From assembly GCA_002686835.1 (NCBI GenBank), contig NYYP01000018.1:35533-82642 (forward strand): a stretch of DNA of 47,110 nt, written 5' to 3'. The DNA is from Opitutia bacterium. GTDB lineage: Bacteria > Verrucomicrobiota > Verrucomicrobiia > Opitutales > Seribacteraceae. The position numbers and the translations under genes are program-made. Positions 1 to 12,391 of this stretch are shown piece after piece. How positions within the stretch are numbered: position 1 is the stretch's first letter; each line of letters opens with the position of its first letter. The notes below the pieces were generated by a model, which saw only the letters and a list, made by a program, of their open reading frames with translations, did no database searches and was not told the origin of the DNA.

Positions 1-155
1 ACTACATGAAATTCGGCACCTCTTTCCGCAAGCTTAGCCCTAAGATCGGAAGTTTGTTCCGAATTTATACCTTTGTAATCTGTAAGGAAAAAGTAGGTCG
101 ATTTTTCCAAATGATTGCTTGCTTCACGAATTAAATACTCTTTTTCGGGTCTCAT
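1..155 (-). CDS. rplJ: 50S ribosomal protein L10, N-terminal part (cut by window edge)
   Basis: Reading the minus strand from an ATG at 155 gives an open frame to the window edge, beginning MRPEKEYLIREASNHLEK and continuing YFFLTDYKGI then LRAKLAERGAEFHVV. This is the typical start of L10, the protein that anchors the L7/L12 stalk to 23S rRNA. About 51 residues are visible; the rest lies outside the window. It follows rplA by only 24 nt, so it is probably co-transcribed with it and there is no room for a long leader RNA. The identification rests on the N-terminal pattern and the rplK-rplA-rplJ order. Confidence 0.9.
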   Translation of the reverse strand, partial: MRPEKEYLIREASNHLEKSTYFFLTDYKGINSEQTSDLRAKLAERGAEFHV

Positions 156-179
156 AATCAGGGTCTCAAAATGGTTAAC

Positions 180-857
180 TTAATTATATTCAATCAATAA
201 ACTGGGGCTCATCGAGCTACTGATGTGGACGCGCTTGATAAATTTTCCCTTGAAGCCATCAGGGCGAGCATCATTTACTGCCTGCAGGGCAGCTTCCGCA
301 TTTTCGATTAATTTGGGTGATTCAAATGAACGCTTGCCCACAAGAACTGACATTGCTCCGGTCTTGTCCATTTTAAATTCTACGCGGCCTGACTTCACTT
401 CTTTGACCGCCGAACTGAGGTCATCAGTTACTGTGCCTGCCTTTGGGGTGGGCATTAGTCCACGGGGACCAAGCACCCGTGCGACAGATCTGACCTCTTT
501 CATGGCACTTGTTGTCGAAAGTGCTACATCAAAATCAACCCACCCATCTTTAACTTTCTTGATAAGATCTTCTAAACCAGCAAAGTCAGCACCGGCCGCT
601 AAAGCCTCGTCGGGTTTGTCGGTAAAAACAAGTACTTTTACCTCCTTACCGCTACCGTGTGGTAGGTTTACAGTTCCCCGAACCGCTTGGGAACTTTGCT
701 TTGGATCAACGCCTAATGAAATTGATACCTCCACAGATTCATCAAATTTTGCTTGGTCAAAACTGTTTAAAATTTCAATAGCATTGCTGATGGTATAGGA
801 GTCAGTGGAGGTTTTTTTCTCCAATGAATTTTGATATCGTTTACTTCGAGTTTTCAT
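180..857 (-). CDS. rplA: 50S ribosomal protein L1
   Basis: L1 binds 23S rRNA at the mobile L1 stalk involved in E-site tRNA release and, in many bacteria, represses its own operon mRNA. The protein has the family signature GPRGLMPTPKAGT at about residue 130 and ends VHISSSMSPSLLIEYN. The frame is open upstream to a TTG at 971, but that extension lies inside rplK. I chose the ATG at 857, which gives 225 residues (usual about 230), starts MKTRSKRYQNSLEKK, sits 7 nt after the rplK stop and has a purine-rich AGAAAG upstream. It is part of the secE-nusG-rplK-rplA-rplJ run. Confidence 0.96.
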   Translation of the reverse strand: MKTRSKRYQNSLEKKTSTDSYTISNAIEILNSFDQAKFDESVEVSISLGVDPKQSSQAVRGTVNLPHGSGKEVKVLVFTDKPDEALAAGADFAGLEDLIKKVKDGWVDFDVALSTTSAMKEVRSVARVLGPRGLMPTPKAGTVTDDLSSAVKEVKSGRVEFKMDKTGAMSVLVGKRSFESPKLIENAEAALQAVNDARPDGFKGKFIKRVHISSSMSPSLLIEYN

Positions 858-864
858 ATGCTTT

Positions 865-1287
865 CTAGATGACCTCAATTCCCATGCTTCGGGCGGTGCC
901 TTCAATAATTCGGCAGGCTGCTTCGTCACTATTGGCATTGAGGTCTTCTTTTTTGGTGTTAGCAATTTCAAGAACTTGATCTTTAGTTACTTTTCCGACT
1001 TTATCTCTGTTGGGTATAGATGACCCCTTGGCCAATCCGGCAGCTTTTTTAAGAAGTACAGACGCAGGCGGGGATTTAAGTATAAAACTAAAGGAACGAT
1101 CTGCATAAACCGTAATGACAACCGGTAATATTAAACCAGCCTTATCTTTGGTCTTGGCATTAAACTCCTTACAAAAACCCATGATATTAACACCTTGGGC
1201 ACCAAGAGCGGGACCGACCGGTGGAGCAGGATTTGCCGCTCCAGCAGGTAATTGTAACTTTATTTGACCAACAGCTTTTTTAGACAT
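865..1287 (-). CDS. rplK: 50S ribosomal protein L11
   Basis: L11 forms the GTPase-associated centre of the large subunit with L10 and the 1067 region of 23S rRNA. The 140-residue product has the normal length. It shows the proline-rich N-terminal segment [20 protein letters not shown], the central [10 protein letters not shown], and the C-terminal RNA-binding domain ending ARSMGIEV. The ATG at 1287 lies 5 nt after the nusG stop, which indicates co-translation within the nusG-rplK-rplA-rplJ operon. Nothing unusual is seen. Confidence 0.97.
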   Translation of the reverse strand: MSKKAVGQIKLQLPAGAANPAPPVGPALGAQGVNIMGFCKEFNAKTKDKAGLILPVVITVYADRSFSFILKSPPASVLLKKAAGLAKGSSIPNRDKVGKVTKDQVLEIANTKKEDLNANSDEAACRIIEGTARSMGIEVI

Positions 1288-1292
1288 AATAA

Positions 1293-1871
1293 TTATTCTT
1301 CTTCGGCCTTTTCAACTTGCCAAAATTCTAATTCAACAGGAGTAAACCTACCGAATATTGAAACAGAAACTTTGAGTGTGCCTTTGGCGGCATCAATCTC
1401 ATCAATTTCACCGGTAAGATTTAAAAACGGACCATCTAAAATTTTAACCACTTCTCCAACTGAGAATTTCACTTTTGGTACCTCTTTGCCGGCGGCGTCT
1501 TGAACTTGCCTTAAAATCCTTCCGATCTCATGGTCGGCAAGAGGTGTGGGGTTGTCGCGACCAATGAAATTGATGACTCCGTCTGTTTCTTTGATCTTGT
1601 ACCATGGATCTTTAAGCAACATGCCATGACGATCGAACAATTTCATCTCAACAAAGACATAACCTGGGTAGAATTTTCTATCCCGCTGCATTTTCTTTCC
1701 ATTTTTAACCTCAGAAACGGTTTCTATGGGTACGAGCACTTCCTTTAGACAATTTGCAAACTCTTCATCCTCTTCTTTGTACTTGTTTAAGTAACGGCTG
1801 ACTTTGTCTTCGTGATTAGAAAGGCACTGTAGAGCATACCAATTATGTTCGGATATTGAAGTTTCGCTCAT
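1293..1871 (-). CDS. nusG: Transcription termination/antitermination factor NusG
   Basis: NusG binds RNA polymerase and couples it to Rho or to the ribosome. The 192-residue protein has an N-terminal NGN domain ([18 protein letters not shown]; later [12 protein letters not shown], about residues 10-75) and a C-terminal KOW domain ([20 protein letters not shown], about residues 135-155). The ATG at 1871 is 15 nt after the secE stop. The secE-nusG-rplK order is the classical one. An acidic insertion [16 protein letters not shown] follows the first helix; comparable insertions occur in other phyla. Confidence 0.96.
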   Translation of the reverse strand: MSETSISEHNWYALQCLSNHEDKVSRYLNKYKEEDEEFANCLKEVLVPIETVSEVKNGKKMQRDRKFYPGYVFVEMKLFDRHGMLLKDPWYKIKETDGVINFIGRDNPTPLADHEIGRILRQVQDAAGKEVPKVKFSVGEVVKILDGPFLNLTGEIDEIDAAKGTLKVSVSIFGRFTPVELEFWQVEKAEEE

Positions 1872-1886
1872 AGGAAATAAAGTCTG

Positions 1887-2090
1887 CTAGTTCCTTAATA
1901 ATTGAGTAGCATACTCAATCCAGTTGGATAAAGAAAAGTCAGCAACTGATATGAAAAGCCCAAGTATAAAAACCCCAGCCACAACGACGGCTGTAGAACC
2001 ACGGAGTTCATGGAAATCGGGCCATGTTGCCTTGCGGAGCTCAGACATGGTTTCTTTATAAAATGTTCTGACTTTTGTAAAAGGATTCAA
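1887..2090 (-). CDS. secE: Preprotein translocase subunit SecE
   Basis: SecE clamps SecY in the inner-membrane protein channel. This short form (67 residues) has the amphipathic segment YKETMSELRKATWPDFHELR, which carries the conserved WP, followed by one transmembrane helix (TAVVVAGVFILGLFISVAD, about residues 33-51). The start appears to be TTG at 2090: the next ATG, at residue 15, would remove most of the amphipathic helix. No Shine-Dalgarno sequence is seen upstream. It lies between tRNA-Trp and nusG. The rpmG gene often found between tuf and secE is absent. Confidence 0.93.
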   Translation of the reverse strand: MNPFTKVRTFYKETMSELRKATWPDFHELRGSTAVVVAGVFILGLFISVADFSLSNWIEYATQLLRN

Positions 2091-2117
2091 GGAATGTGAT
2101 TAAATGTATTTGGTTGG

Positions 2118-2193
2118 TGGCGGGAGAAGAGGGACTCGAACCCCCAGCCTACGGTTTTGGAGACCGGTGCTCTACCAGTTGAGCTATTCTCCC
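2118..2193 (-). tRNA. tRNA-Trp (anticodon CCA)
   Basis: On the minus strand a 76-nt cloverleaf runs from GGGAGAA to TTCTCCCGCCA with a 7-bp acceptor stem. The anticodon stem-loop is CGGTCTCCAAAACCG, with loop CTCCAAA and anticodon CCA. The T arm is GGGGGTTCGAGTCCCTC. The 3' CCA is encoded. It sits between tuf and secE and is probably processed from the same transcript. Confidence 0.97.
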
Positions 2194-2218
2194 AACGCAA
2201 CCAAATTAGGAACGAATT

Positions 2219-3418
2219 CTATACGATTTCGGAGATATTTCCTGCTCCAATTGTCTTACCACCCTCACGAATGGCAAAACGTTGACCAGGCTCCATGGCA
2301 ATCGCTTTTTGTAATTCGATGTTAACTGCCAAATTGTCTCCAGGCATGACCATTTCAACTCCTTCTGGCAGTTCAACTATTCCAGTTACGTCGGCAGTGC
2401 CGAAAAAGAATTGCGGACGATAACCCTTAAAGAAAGGTGTGTGCCTTCCGCCTTCTTCTTTGTTCAATACATAAATCTGTGCTTTAGCTTTGGTATGGGG
2501 CTTGATGCTTCCGGGTGCAGCCAAAACATGACCTCTTTGAATTTCATCCTTTTCTATACCCCGAACAAGGATTCCTACATTGTCACCAGCTTGACCTTGG
2601 CCAAGTTCTTTGCGAAACATTTCAACACCAGTGCAGGTGGTCTTCTTTGAGTCACCAAGACCAACGATTTCAACTTCTTCACCTACCTTGATTACTCCAC
2701 GTTCGATACGCCCAGTGGCTACGGTACCACGTCCAGTAATAGAAAATACATCCTCCACTGACATAAGGAAGGGTTTTTCGGTGTCACGAACTGGTTCTTC
2801 AATTTCAGAATCAATCGCCTCCATAAGTTTTTGGATTGCACCCAAACCTAAATCACTTTCATCATTCTCTAGTGCTTTTGTAGCAGATCCACGGATGATT
2901 TGGGCATTATCTCCATCGAATTCGTATTTACTCAAAAGATCGCGAATCTCCATGTCCACAAGCTCTAAGAGTTCTTCATCATCTCCGGTCATCAGGTCGC
3001 ACTTATTCAAGAAGACAACGAGATTTGGAACATCTACTTGTCGTGCAAGTAGTATGTGCTCGCGGGTTTGGGGCATTGGTCCAGTGGTCGCATCAACCAC
3101 GAGGATTGCTCCATCCATTTGGGCTGCACCAGTGATCATATTTTTAACAAAGTCAGCGTGTCCGGGACAATCGACATGAGCATAGTGACGGGTATCTGAC
3201 TCGTACTCAACATGAGAAACTGCGATAGTAACAATCTTGGAGGCATCGCGTACTGTACCTCCCTTAGCAATATCTGCATAAGTTTTAACCTCTGCTAGTC
3301 CTTTTCTCGCTTGAGCGTGGAGGATAGCAGTAGTAAGGGTTGTTTTACCATGGTCGACGTGACCGATAGTACCGACATTGACGTGAGGTTTATTGCGTTC
3401 GAACTGTTCTTTGGCCAT
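2219..3418 (-). CDS. tuf: Elongation factor Tu
   Basis: EF-Tu is the GTPase that delivers aminoacyl-tRNA to the ribosome. The 399-residue sequence is full length. The G domain carries the P-loop GHVDHGKTT (residues 19-27), then DCPGHADF and NKCD. Domains 2 and 3 follow ([16 protein letters not shown]; the C-terminus reads [17 protein letters not shown]). The ATG at 3418 begins [19 protein letters not shown]. It is flanked by tRNA-Thr upstream and tRNA-Trp downstream, the tufB-type arrangement next to secE-nusG. Confidence 0.98.
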   Translation of the reverse strand: MAKEQFERNKPHVNVGTIGHVDHGKTTLTTAILHAQARKGLAEVKTYADIAKGGTVRDASKIVTIAVSHVEYESDTRHYAHVDCPGHADFVKNMITGAAQMDGAILVVDATTGPMPQTREHILLARQVDVPNLVVFLNKCDLMTGDDEELLELVDMEIRDLLSKYEFDGDNAQIIRGSATKALENDESDLGLGAIQKLMEAIDSEIEEPVRDTEKPFLMSVEDVFSITGRGTVATGRIERGVIKVGEEVEIVGLGDSKKTTCTGVEMFRKELGQGQAGDNVGILVRGIEKDEIQRGHVLAAPGSIKPHTKAKAQIYVLNKEEGGRHTPFFKGYRPQFFFGTADVTGIVELPEGVEMVMPGDNLAVNIELQKAIAMEPGQRFAIREGGKTIGAGNISEIV

Positions 3419-3447
3419 TGGTTTGACTTGTTATTAATGATGTGTGA

Positions 3448-3523
<76 letters not shown>

Positions 3524-3562
3524 GGAAAATCATGGGGGTTAAAATTTGTGAGAAAAGGAATT

Positions 3563-3590
3563 AAAATAGATTTATTATTTAAGCTGTCAA
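3563..3590 (-). promoter_or_regulatory. Probable sigma-70 promoter for the tRNA-Thr/tuf/secE/nusG/rpl operon
   Basis: On the minus strand a perfect -35 box TTGACA (3585-3590) is followed after 16 nt by TATTTT (3563-3568) in a very AT-rich context. It lies about 40 nt upstream of the tRNA-Thr 5' end. This is the best promoter match I found in the window, at the place where a strong operon promoter is expected. The assignment is by consensus only. Confidence 0.55.
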
Positions 3591-3671
3591 GAAAAGACTA
3601 TCCTCATTATTTGAGCGATTGAGCTTGAAGTGAGGGAGGTGTTTGAATTAAAAGTAATCCCAATATTTTTT

Positions 3672-3747
<76 letters not shown>

Positions 3748-3749
3748 CT

Positions 3750-4490
3750 TTACCGCAATTGTTCAATAACCCCTGGCTTGCAGGCCAAAATATTTGAATA
3801 GTCTGAATTACCGAACTGGTGGAGCTCAATCCCTGCACCAAGCAATATAGGAACAAGTGGGATAATATCGTATGGTTTTAAACCTGTGTCTGCCATTAGT
3901 TCTGCCTCTCCTCTGCATAACATATAGTACCCAAAGCAATCTCCCCAAGTTCTCCCAGTGGCACCAAGTGATATAGCTTTTTCCCAAAATTTACCTATCA
4001 CTGAGGCTTCGATCGTCTGTTGGTCCGTGGTCAATACCAATGATTTTTGCCATGACAAATGTTGTTTTACTTCAAGCGGTTTGCCATTTAATAAGGCCAC
4101 AGAACCATTCCCGGAAATCCAACAGTTTGTAATCATTGGCAGGCGAAGAAAGCCATATTTGGGTTCATTTTGCTCGGTAAGTCCAATAAGAGTGCCGTAA
4201 AGCGGGACCCCCTTTGTGAAACCAAGTGTTCCATCTATCGGATCCAAGATCCATTTAAATTTAGCCTCGGGGTTGTGGGGGGATCTTTCTTCGCCCAAAA
4301 TTCCATGTTCAGGAAATGTGCTCGCAATACAATTCCTTAGCTCATCTTCAATCAGAAAATCAAGAGGAGTAACCTCTGTTCCATCGTTCTTATAGCAAAT
4401 TGTTAGGTCATCTCTTTGTTCGGACAATTTTCCTGCAATAAACTCTGTAATGTTTACACAAAATTTAGTAAATTCTTCAAATGATAGCAT
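3750..4490 (-). CDS. hisN: Inositol-monophosphatase family enzyme, probably HisN-type histidinol-phosphatase
   Basis: This 246-residue protein belongs to the Mg-dependent IMPase superfamily. Visible metal-site motifs are GEER at about residue 70 and WILDPIDGT at about 80-88, with a further Asp in GLKPYDIIPLVP near residue 205. The combination of TWGDCFGYYMLCRGEAELM with ESGLKPYD-like text resembles the IMPase-type histidinol-phosphatases of plants and actinobacteria more than inositol or CysQ phosphatases. The predicted reaction is histidinol phosphate to histidinol in histidine synthesis; this is inferred, as no other his gene is nearby. Its ATG overlaps the divergent exonuclease start by 10 nt. 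Confidence 0.78.
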   Translation of the reverse strand: MLSFEEFTKFCVNITEFIAGKLSEQRDDLTICYKNDGTEVTPLDFLIEDELRNCIASTFPEHGILGEERSPHNPEAKFKWILDPIDGTLGFTKGVPLYGTLIGLTEQNEPKYGFLRLPMITNCWISGNGSVALLNGKPLEVKQHLSWQKSLVLTTDQQTIEASVIGKFWEKAISLGATGRTWGDCFGYYMLCRGEAELMADTGLKPYDIIPLVPILLGAGIELHQFGNSDYSNILACKPGVIEQLR

Positions 4491-5002
4491 GTAAACTCAA
4501 GAATGGGAGGGTTATTGATTTTGAAGGTTCAAAAAATTCAGGCATTCAGCAGGCTTCTTACATTGATTTTGTTAACTTCGATATAATCAATTATAGTGAA
4601 TTTTTATGCTCTGATGGGGTTTTTAGTGATTGGCTGATCACAAATACATCTTCATACAAAATAGATTATTGGGTGGCACACAATGCTAATGTGGAACAAA
4701 ACCTAATCAAGCGACACACACCTTATAAAAGGAAAATTTCTTCAAGTTCTAACCAAATTATCTGGGGGCCATGGATTGATTCTCTGGCAGTTTACAAAAC
4801 ACTCTATCCCAAGCTCAATGATTACAGCTTGCAAAGCTTAAGTTCTGAGTTTTTACAAAAAGAAAAAATAGGTCATTTGGTCTCTAAGATGTGTAATCGT
4901 ACCGGAAAGAGATTCCACCAATCTATGTATGATTGTATAATTACCTTCCTTCTGCTTAAGCGATTAAATAACTGTGTCGACCTAAACCTCTTCCTGAGCT
5001 AA
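4481..5002 (+). CDS. DEDDh-type 3'-5' exonuclease-like protein
   Basis: The 173-residue protein carries the three motifs of the DnaQ/RNase T exonuclease fold: Exo I as DFEGS (the D-x-E pair, residues 14-16), Exo II around HNANVEQNLI followed by WIDSLAVYKTLYPKLNDYSL, and Exo III as HQSMYD, which fits H-x4-D. This supports a metal-dependent 3'-5' exonuclease acting on DNA or RNA ends, although the substrate cannot be told. In Exo II the usual Asp after HNA is replaced (NVEQN), so activity is uncertain. It is divergent from hisN with overlapping start codons, and its 3' end overlaps gyrA by 21 nt. Confidence 0.75.
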   Translation: MIACKLKNGRVIDFEGSKNSGIQQASYIDFVNFDIINYSEFLCSDGVFSDWLITNTSSYKIDYWVAHNANVEQNLIKRHTPYKRKISSSSNQIIWGPWIDSLAVYKTLYPKLNDYSLQSLSSEFLQKEKIGHLVSKMCNRTGKRFHQSMYDCIITFLLLKRLNNCVDLNLFLS

Positions 5003-7483
5003 AATTTCAGAAGATTCACTACCTTTGGTTGTATCACTGGATTCTTCGGCCTCAGTATCCTCATCAAGCATCACAACCTCTGAGACACCAACCAGGTGAT
5101 CTCGATCTGAAAGACCAATTAACTTTACACCTTTGGAACCACGATTGGTTTCACGAATGTTTGTCACCTTGCATCGAACTGCTTGACCTTTTTTGGAAAG
5201 CATTAGTATTTCACTATCCTGGGCAACGCTCAGAGAATCACACACTGCTTCAGTGTTCATGGCAGTTACACCCTGACCTCCCCGCTTACGAGGAGATGTA
5301 TCCTCATTTCCGTCTCCACCGCCATTTGGAAGAAAAGACGAAAATCTCGTCCTTATGCCAAGTCCGTTACGACCACAAATTAAGAGTAACCTAGAATCGT
5401 CAACGACAAGCATGTTAACCACCTTGTCTGCAGGTTTAAGTCTGATACCCCTAACACCTCGAGTTGCTCTTCCTTGGTTTCTTAATTGATCACAGGAAAA
5501 CCTAAGTCCTTTGCCATTTTTAGTGAGTATTAATAAATGATCATCGGGCTTTGCAAGCATCGCTTTTAATACACGGTCTCCTTCATCGATATTAATTCCA
5601 ATAATACCTCCCTTACGATGATTCTTGTATTCCTTGATTAGGCTCTTTTTGACGACACCATTTTGAGTGCATAGCACGATAGATTCATCAGATTCAAAAT
5701 CATTAATTATGAGAACAGCAGCAATCTTCTCATCTTTTTGCATATTGAGAAGATTTATTATGTTCCTTCCTTTTGAAGTTCTTGATGCTTCAGGAATTTC
5801 ATATGTTTTTTCAACATAAACGCGCCCATTGTTCATGATAAACATGAGTGTATCATGGGCATTACAAGTATGTAAAATATCGATAGGATCTTCATCCTTA
5901 AGACCACTGCCGATGACTCCCTTCCCCCCGCGGTTCTGAACCCTGAACTCTTCAACTGAGGTTCGCTTAATAAACCCAGTTTTGGTGACTGTGATTACGC
6001 ATCCATCATTGGGAATCAAATCTTCCATTCGTACATCGCCATCAAATTCTGCAATTTCACACCTGCGAGAATCAGCGTATATTCCTTTAAGATCGTTTAA
6101 TTCATTTTTAATAAGTTCTAAAAGTACATGTTCATTATTGATAATGTTCCTGAGATCTTCAATTATTGTCATCAACTCAGCATATTCAGCATCTATTTTC
6201 TCACGCTCCATACCAGTTAATTGATATAGCCTTAAGTCTAAAATTGCATTAGCTTGCCTTTCACTTAAATTGAATTTTGTGCTCAATTTTTCCTTAGCTT
6301 CATTTCTATTAGAAGAAGCGCGTATTATACGCACAAATTCATCTAAATTATCTAGTGCAATTTTATAGCCTTCAAGAATATGTGCTCTATCTTCAGCTTT
6401 TCTTAATCTGTATTGTGTTCTCCTAAGTGTAACATTTCGGCGATGCTCAATATAGCATTGGATTGCCTCTTTAATGTTTAATTGGCGTGGTCTTAATCGG
6501 TCGAGTGCAAGTAGGATCACCCCAAAGCTACTTTCAAGTGCGGTAAGTTTAAAAAGTTTATTTATGGTAACGCGTTCAATTTCTCCAAGCTTTAACTCAA
6601 TCACAATGCGTGTCTCTTCAGTAGACTCATCGCGTAGGTCGCTAACTCCATCAAGTATTTTCTCCTTCACTAGATCTGCAATTCGAGTAACCAGGGTAGC
6701 ACGATTCACATTGTAAGGGATGTGAGTGATTACTAACTGCTGCTTGCCATTAGGGAGTTCCTCGATGTCTAAGCTACCACGCATCCGCACAATCCCTCTG
6801 CCTGTTTTCATGTAGGATTCAATCCCAGATTTACCCGATATGCTTCCACCAGAAGGAAAATCAGGACCTGGTAATATTTTCATAATATCGTCAATCTCTA
6901 TTGAGGAATCATCAATAACAGCACATACAGCATCAATTAACTCACCTAAATTATGTGGTGGTATATTGGTTGCCATACCAACAGCAATACCAGTGGATCC
7001 GTTCATAAGCAGACTGGGCAAAGCGGAGGGTAGTACGGTTGGTTCAGTTGAACTCTCCTTATAATTTGGTGCAAAATCAACAGTATCTTCGTCTATATCA
7101 CGAAGAAGTTCTTCCGATAATTTTGTTAGTTTACACTCAGTGTATCGATATGCTGCAGCTGAGTCTCCATCCACAGATCCAAAATTTCCCTGTCCATCCA
7201 CTAATGGGTATCTCATAACCCAGGGTTGTGCCATTCTTACTAAGGTATCATAAACGGAACTGTCGCCATGAGGATGATAATTTTTCAAGACTTCCCCAAC
7301 AACACCGGCACACTTGTCGTATGCTCGATTGTGAAGCAGACCCTCTCTTAACATGGCGTATAATACTCTTCTTTGTACAGGTTTAAACCCATCCCTTACA
7401 TCAGGTAATGCTCTGCTTACAATGACCGACATCGAATAATCGATGTAGGCTTTTTGCATGATATCGCTAATATTTTCCTTCAT
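4982..7483 (-). CDS. gyrA: DNA gyrase subunit A
   Basis: GyrA is the breakage-rejoining subunit that, with GyrB, introduces negative supercoils. The 833-residue protein has the winged-helix core with the catalytic Tyr in AAYRYTE (Tyr114). The quinolone-determining positions, equivalent to E. coli Ser83 and Asp87, are Ser75 and Asp79 (HPHGDSSVYD), the susceptible state. The C-terminal beta-pinwheel repeats are present. The GyrA-box reads QNRGGKG instead of QRRGGKG. An acidic tail ends the protein. The ATG at 7483 lies 19 nt downstream of gyrB, so the two form an operon. The 3' end overlaps the convergent exonuclease. Confidence 0.98.
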   Translation of the reverse strand: MKENISDIMQKAYIDYSMSVIVSRALPDVRDGFKPVQRRVLYAMLREGLLHNRAYDKCAGVVGEVLKNYHPHGDSSVYDTLVRMAQPWVMRYPLVDGQGNFGSVDGDSAAAYRYTECKLTKLSEELLRDIDEDTVDFAPNYKESSTEPTVLPSALPSLLMNGSTGIAVGMATNIPPHNLGELIDAVCAVIDDSSIEIDDIMKILPGPDFPSGGSISGKSGIESYMKTGRGIVRMRGSLDIEELPNGKQQLVITHIPYNVNRATLVTRIADLVKEKILDGVSDLRDESTEETRIVIELKLGEIERVTINKLFKLTALESSFGVILLALDRLRPRQLNIKEAIQCYIEHRRNVTLRRTQYRLRKAEDRAHILEGYKIALDNLDEFVRIIRASSNRNEAKEKLSTKFNLSERQANAILDLRLYQLTGMEREKIDAEYAELMTIIEDLRNIINNEHVLLELIKNELNDLKGIYADSRRCEIAEFDGDVRMEDLIPNDGCVITVTKTGFIKRTSVEEFRVQNRGGKGVIGSGLKDEDPIDILHTCNAHDTLMFIMNNGRVYVEKTYEIPEASRTSKGRNIINLLNMQKDEKIAAVLIINDFESDESIVLCTQNGVVKKSLIKEYKNHRKGGIIGINIDEGDRVLKAMLAKPDDHLLILTKNGKGLRFSCDQLRNQGRATRGVRGIRLKPADKVVNMLVVDDSRLLLICGRNGLGIRTRFSSFLPNGGGDGNEDTSPRKRGGQGVTAMNTEAVCDSLSVAQDSEILMLSKKGQAVRCKVTNIRETNRGSKGVKLIGLSDRDHLVGVSEVVMLDEDTEAEESSDTTKGSESSEILAQEEV

Positions 7484-7502
7484 ATATAAAAATAGTTGAA
7501 TT

Positions 7503-10443
<2,941 letters not shown>

Positions 10444-12297
10444 TTATGGAAAGAAACTCCAAAGGTAGCCAACGATCGAAATTGTCCCAATAAAATAAAT
10501 GAGCATTGGCCATATACCAAACTTTGCAAAATCCTTGAACCTATATCCGCCCACAGTGTAAACAAAGGTATTTGTTTGGTATCCTATTGGGGTAATAAAG
10601 CTTGCTGAGGCAGCAATACAACATGTCAAAACAAAAGCTTTGGCTTCACTTGTGCTCAACCCAAATTGAAATGCCACCATTAATGCAACAGGTGTCATTA
10701 TTGCAATTGTGGCATTATTTGAAAGCAATTCCGTCATGAGGGCGGTGAAAAGATAGAGGATAATCAGCGAACCTATTACCTGCCATTCTTTGCTTAAGCC
10801 CGTGGTAGAAGTGGTTTTAATCAAATCAGCCAATAATGCGGAACCACCACTTTTCTCCATAACTAAGCCCAGGGCAAGCATGGCATAGATTAGCAGCAAT
10901 AAATTCCATTCAACCGACCGAATTGCTTCCCTAAAGCTTATCGAATTGCTCAAAATTAAAAATGCCGCTGAGAGTATTGCAACTGCATATAGGGGCAAGA
11001 TTCCTAATGTGGCGATTGCAATGATAGCCAGGAGGGCTCCCACTGCAAAAGCTGATTTAATCGGCTTTTTATCAACAAGCAGCGGTGCGTTGTCTAAAAG
11101 TACTGCCTCATGAGAACCTCGCAAACTTTCCACGCTCGACTCTGAACCAAGCAGCAGAAGAGTATCGCCAATTTCCAATTTTAGTTGATCTAACCTTAGA
11201 CGAAGATTTTTGCCCCTCCGATGTAAGGCGACCACTGTTAGGTTAAAACGACCACGGAAATCTGCCTCAGCAAGAGTCTGAGATAGCAACCCTGAAGTAG
11301 GTTTTATCATTGCCTCAACCATAACTGCCTCTGAGGTATTGATTTGTTCGATTCCTAAGTCAGCTTGATCAAAAAATTTAAAGCCCTGAACCTCTCGTGC
11401 ATCAATTAACCCTTGAGGCTTGCAAGAAAGGATTAAACGATCCCCCGCAGAAAGTTCAACCTCTGCCAACGGTGTTGATAGGCTCTTTCCTTCACGCACC
11501 ACATCCAATAACCTCACACCAGTTATGTTGGATATTGTGGCATTTTTTACCACTTGGCCAACCATCGAGGAATTTTTTATTACAATTGCCTCCGAGATAA
11601 ACTCCTTGCGGTCTATATCTGCCAAAATTTTACTTAATGCTTCTCGTTCGGGCAGAAGTTTCTTTCCAAAAAGAATTACGAAGCCAATACCTAAAATCAT
11701 CAAAGGAAATCCTATTTTTGTTAACTCGAACATATCCATCGGCCCCATATTAGGATAGATGCTTGAAGAGGACATAAAACCACTTGCAAGAATATTGGTG
11801 CTGGTACCAATGAGCGTGCAGCAGCCCCCAAAAATCGATGCATATGAAATGGGTAGTAATAATTTTGAAGAAGCAACCCCAAGAGTTCGTGAAAGTCCGA
11901 TTGCCACAGGTAGTAGAATTACCACAACGGGGGTATTATTGATAAAGGCGGAAAAGCAGGCCACCGCCGTTAGCAATAATAACATAAATGGATGAAAACC
12001 CATGCGGGTTAATTTCTCCAGATAACTGGTTAATCTTTCGATAATACCTTGCTTGCTCAAAGCACCGCTTACAATAAACATAGCTAATATGGCTAAAGGT
12101 GCCTCACTGGAAAAGATCAGCAAAAGTTCTTTTGCATTAGGCCAGTTTTCCATTCCAAATGTGCAAAGAAACAAAACTAAGCCAAGTAAGCATATTGAGG
12201 TAACCTCAATTTTGACTTTTTCTAAAGCAAAGCTGGTGATCGCACCTGTCAGCAAAATTAACGCAAGTATGAGCTCGGTTTGTATTAAAGTTTCCAC
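10444..12297 (-). CDS. SLC13/DASS-family permease with two TrkA-C domains
   Basis: This 617-residue membrane protein has two halves of hydrophobic helices around a soluble middle. The first half contains FINNTPVVVILLPVAIGLSR (about residues 115-135). The second contains the related SNNATIAIMTPVALM (about residue 530) and ends with helices. The repeated SNT-like motif is the substrate/Na+ site signature of divalent anion:Na+ symporters. The middle (about residues 210-380) holds two RCK_C/TrkA-C-like domains (LLDVVREGKSLSTPLAEVEL; GRFNLTVVALHRRGKNL), ligand-binding regulatory units. The substrate may be sulfate, dicarboxylate or another anion and cannot be assigned. The start is apparently GTG at 12297, without a clear ribosome binding site. 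Confidence 0.88.
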   Translation of the reverse strand: METLIQTELILALILLTGAITSFALEKVKIEVTSICLLGLVLFLCTFGMENWPNAKELLLIFSSEAPLAILAMFIVSGALSKQGIIERLTSYLEKLTRMGFHPFMLLLLTAVACFSAFINNTPVVVILLPVAIGLSRTLGVASSKLLLPISYASIFGGCCTLIGTSTNILASGFMSSSSIYPNMGPMDMFELTKIGFPLMILGIGFVILFGKKLLPEREALSKILADIDRKEFISEAIVIKNSSMVGQVVKNATISNITGVRLLDVVREGKSLSTPLAEVELSAGDRLILSCKPQGLIDAREVQGFKFFDQADLGIEQINTSEAVMVEAMIKPTSGLLSQTLAEADFRGRFNLTVVALHRRGKNLRLRLDQLKLEIGDTLLLLGSESSVESLRGSHEAVLLDNAPLLVDKKPIKSAFAVGALLAIIAIATLGILPLYAVAILSAAFLILSNSISFREAIRSVEWNLLLLIYAMLALGLVMEKSGGSALLADLIKTTSTTGLSKEWQVIGSLIILYLFTALMTELLSNNATIAIMTPVALMVAFQFGLSTSEAKAFVLTCCIAASASFITPIGYQTNTFVYTVGGYRFKDFAKFGIWPMLIYFIGTISIVGYLWSFFP

Positions 12298-12391
12298 ATG
12301 GTTTGGGTTATTTAATTAAGTTTGCGAAATCTACGAATTTGGAAATTATCTAATTTTGATTTCGTGTTGTCGAATATATCCTGATTATACC

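Noticed and set aside
2104-2325. 73-residue plus-strand open frame across tRNA-Trp and the tuf end
   Set aside because: It runs antisense through a tRNA and the conserved EF-Tu C-terminus; it is a shadow frame.
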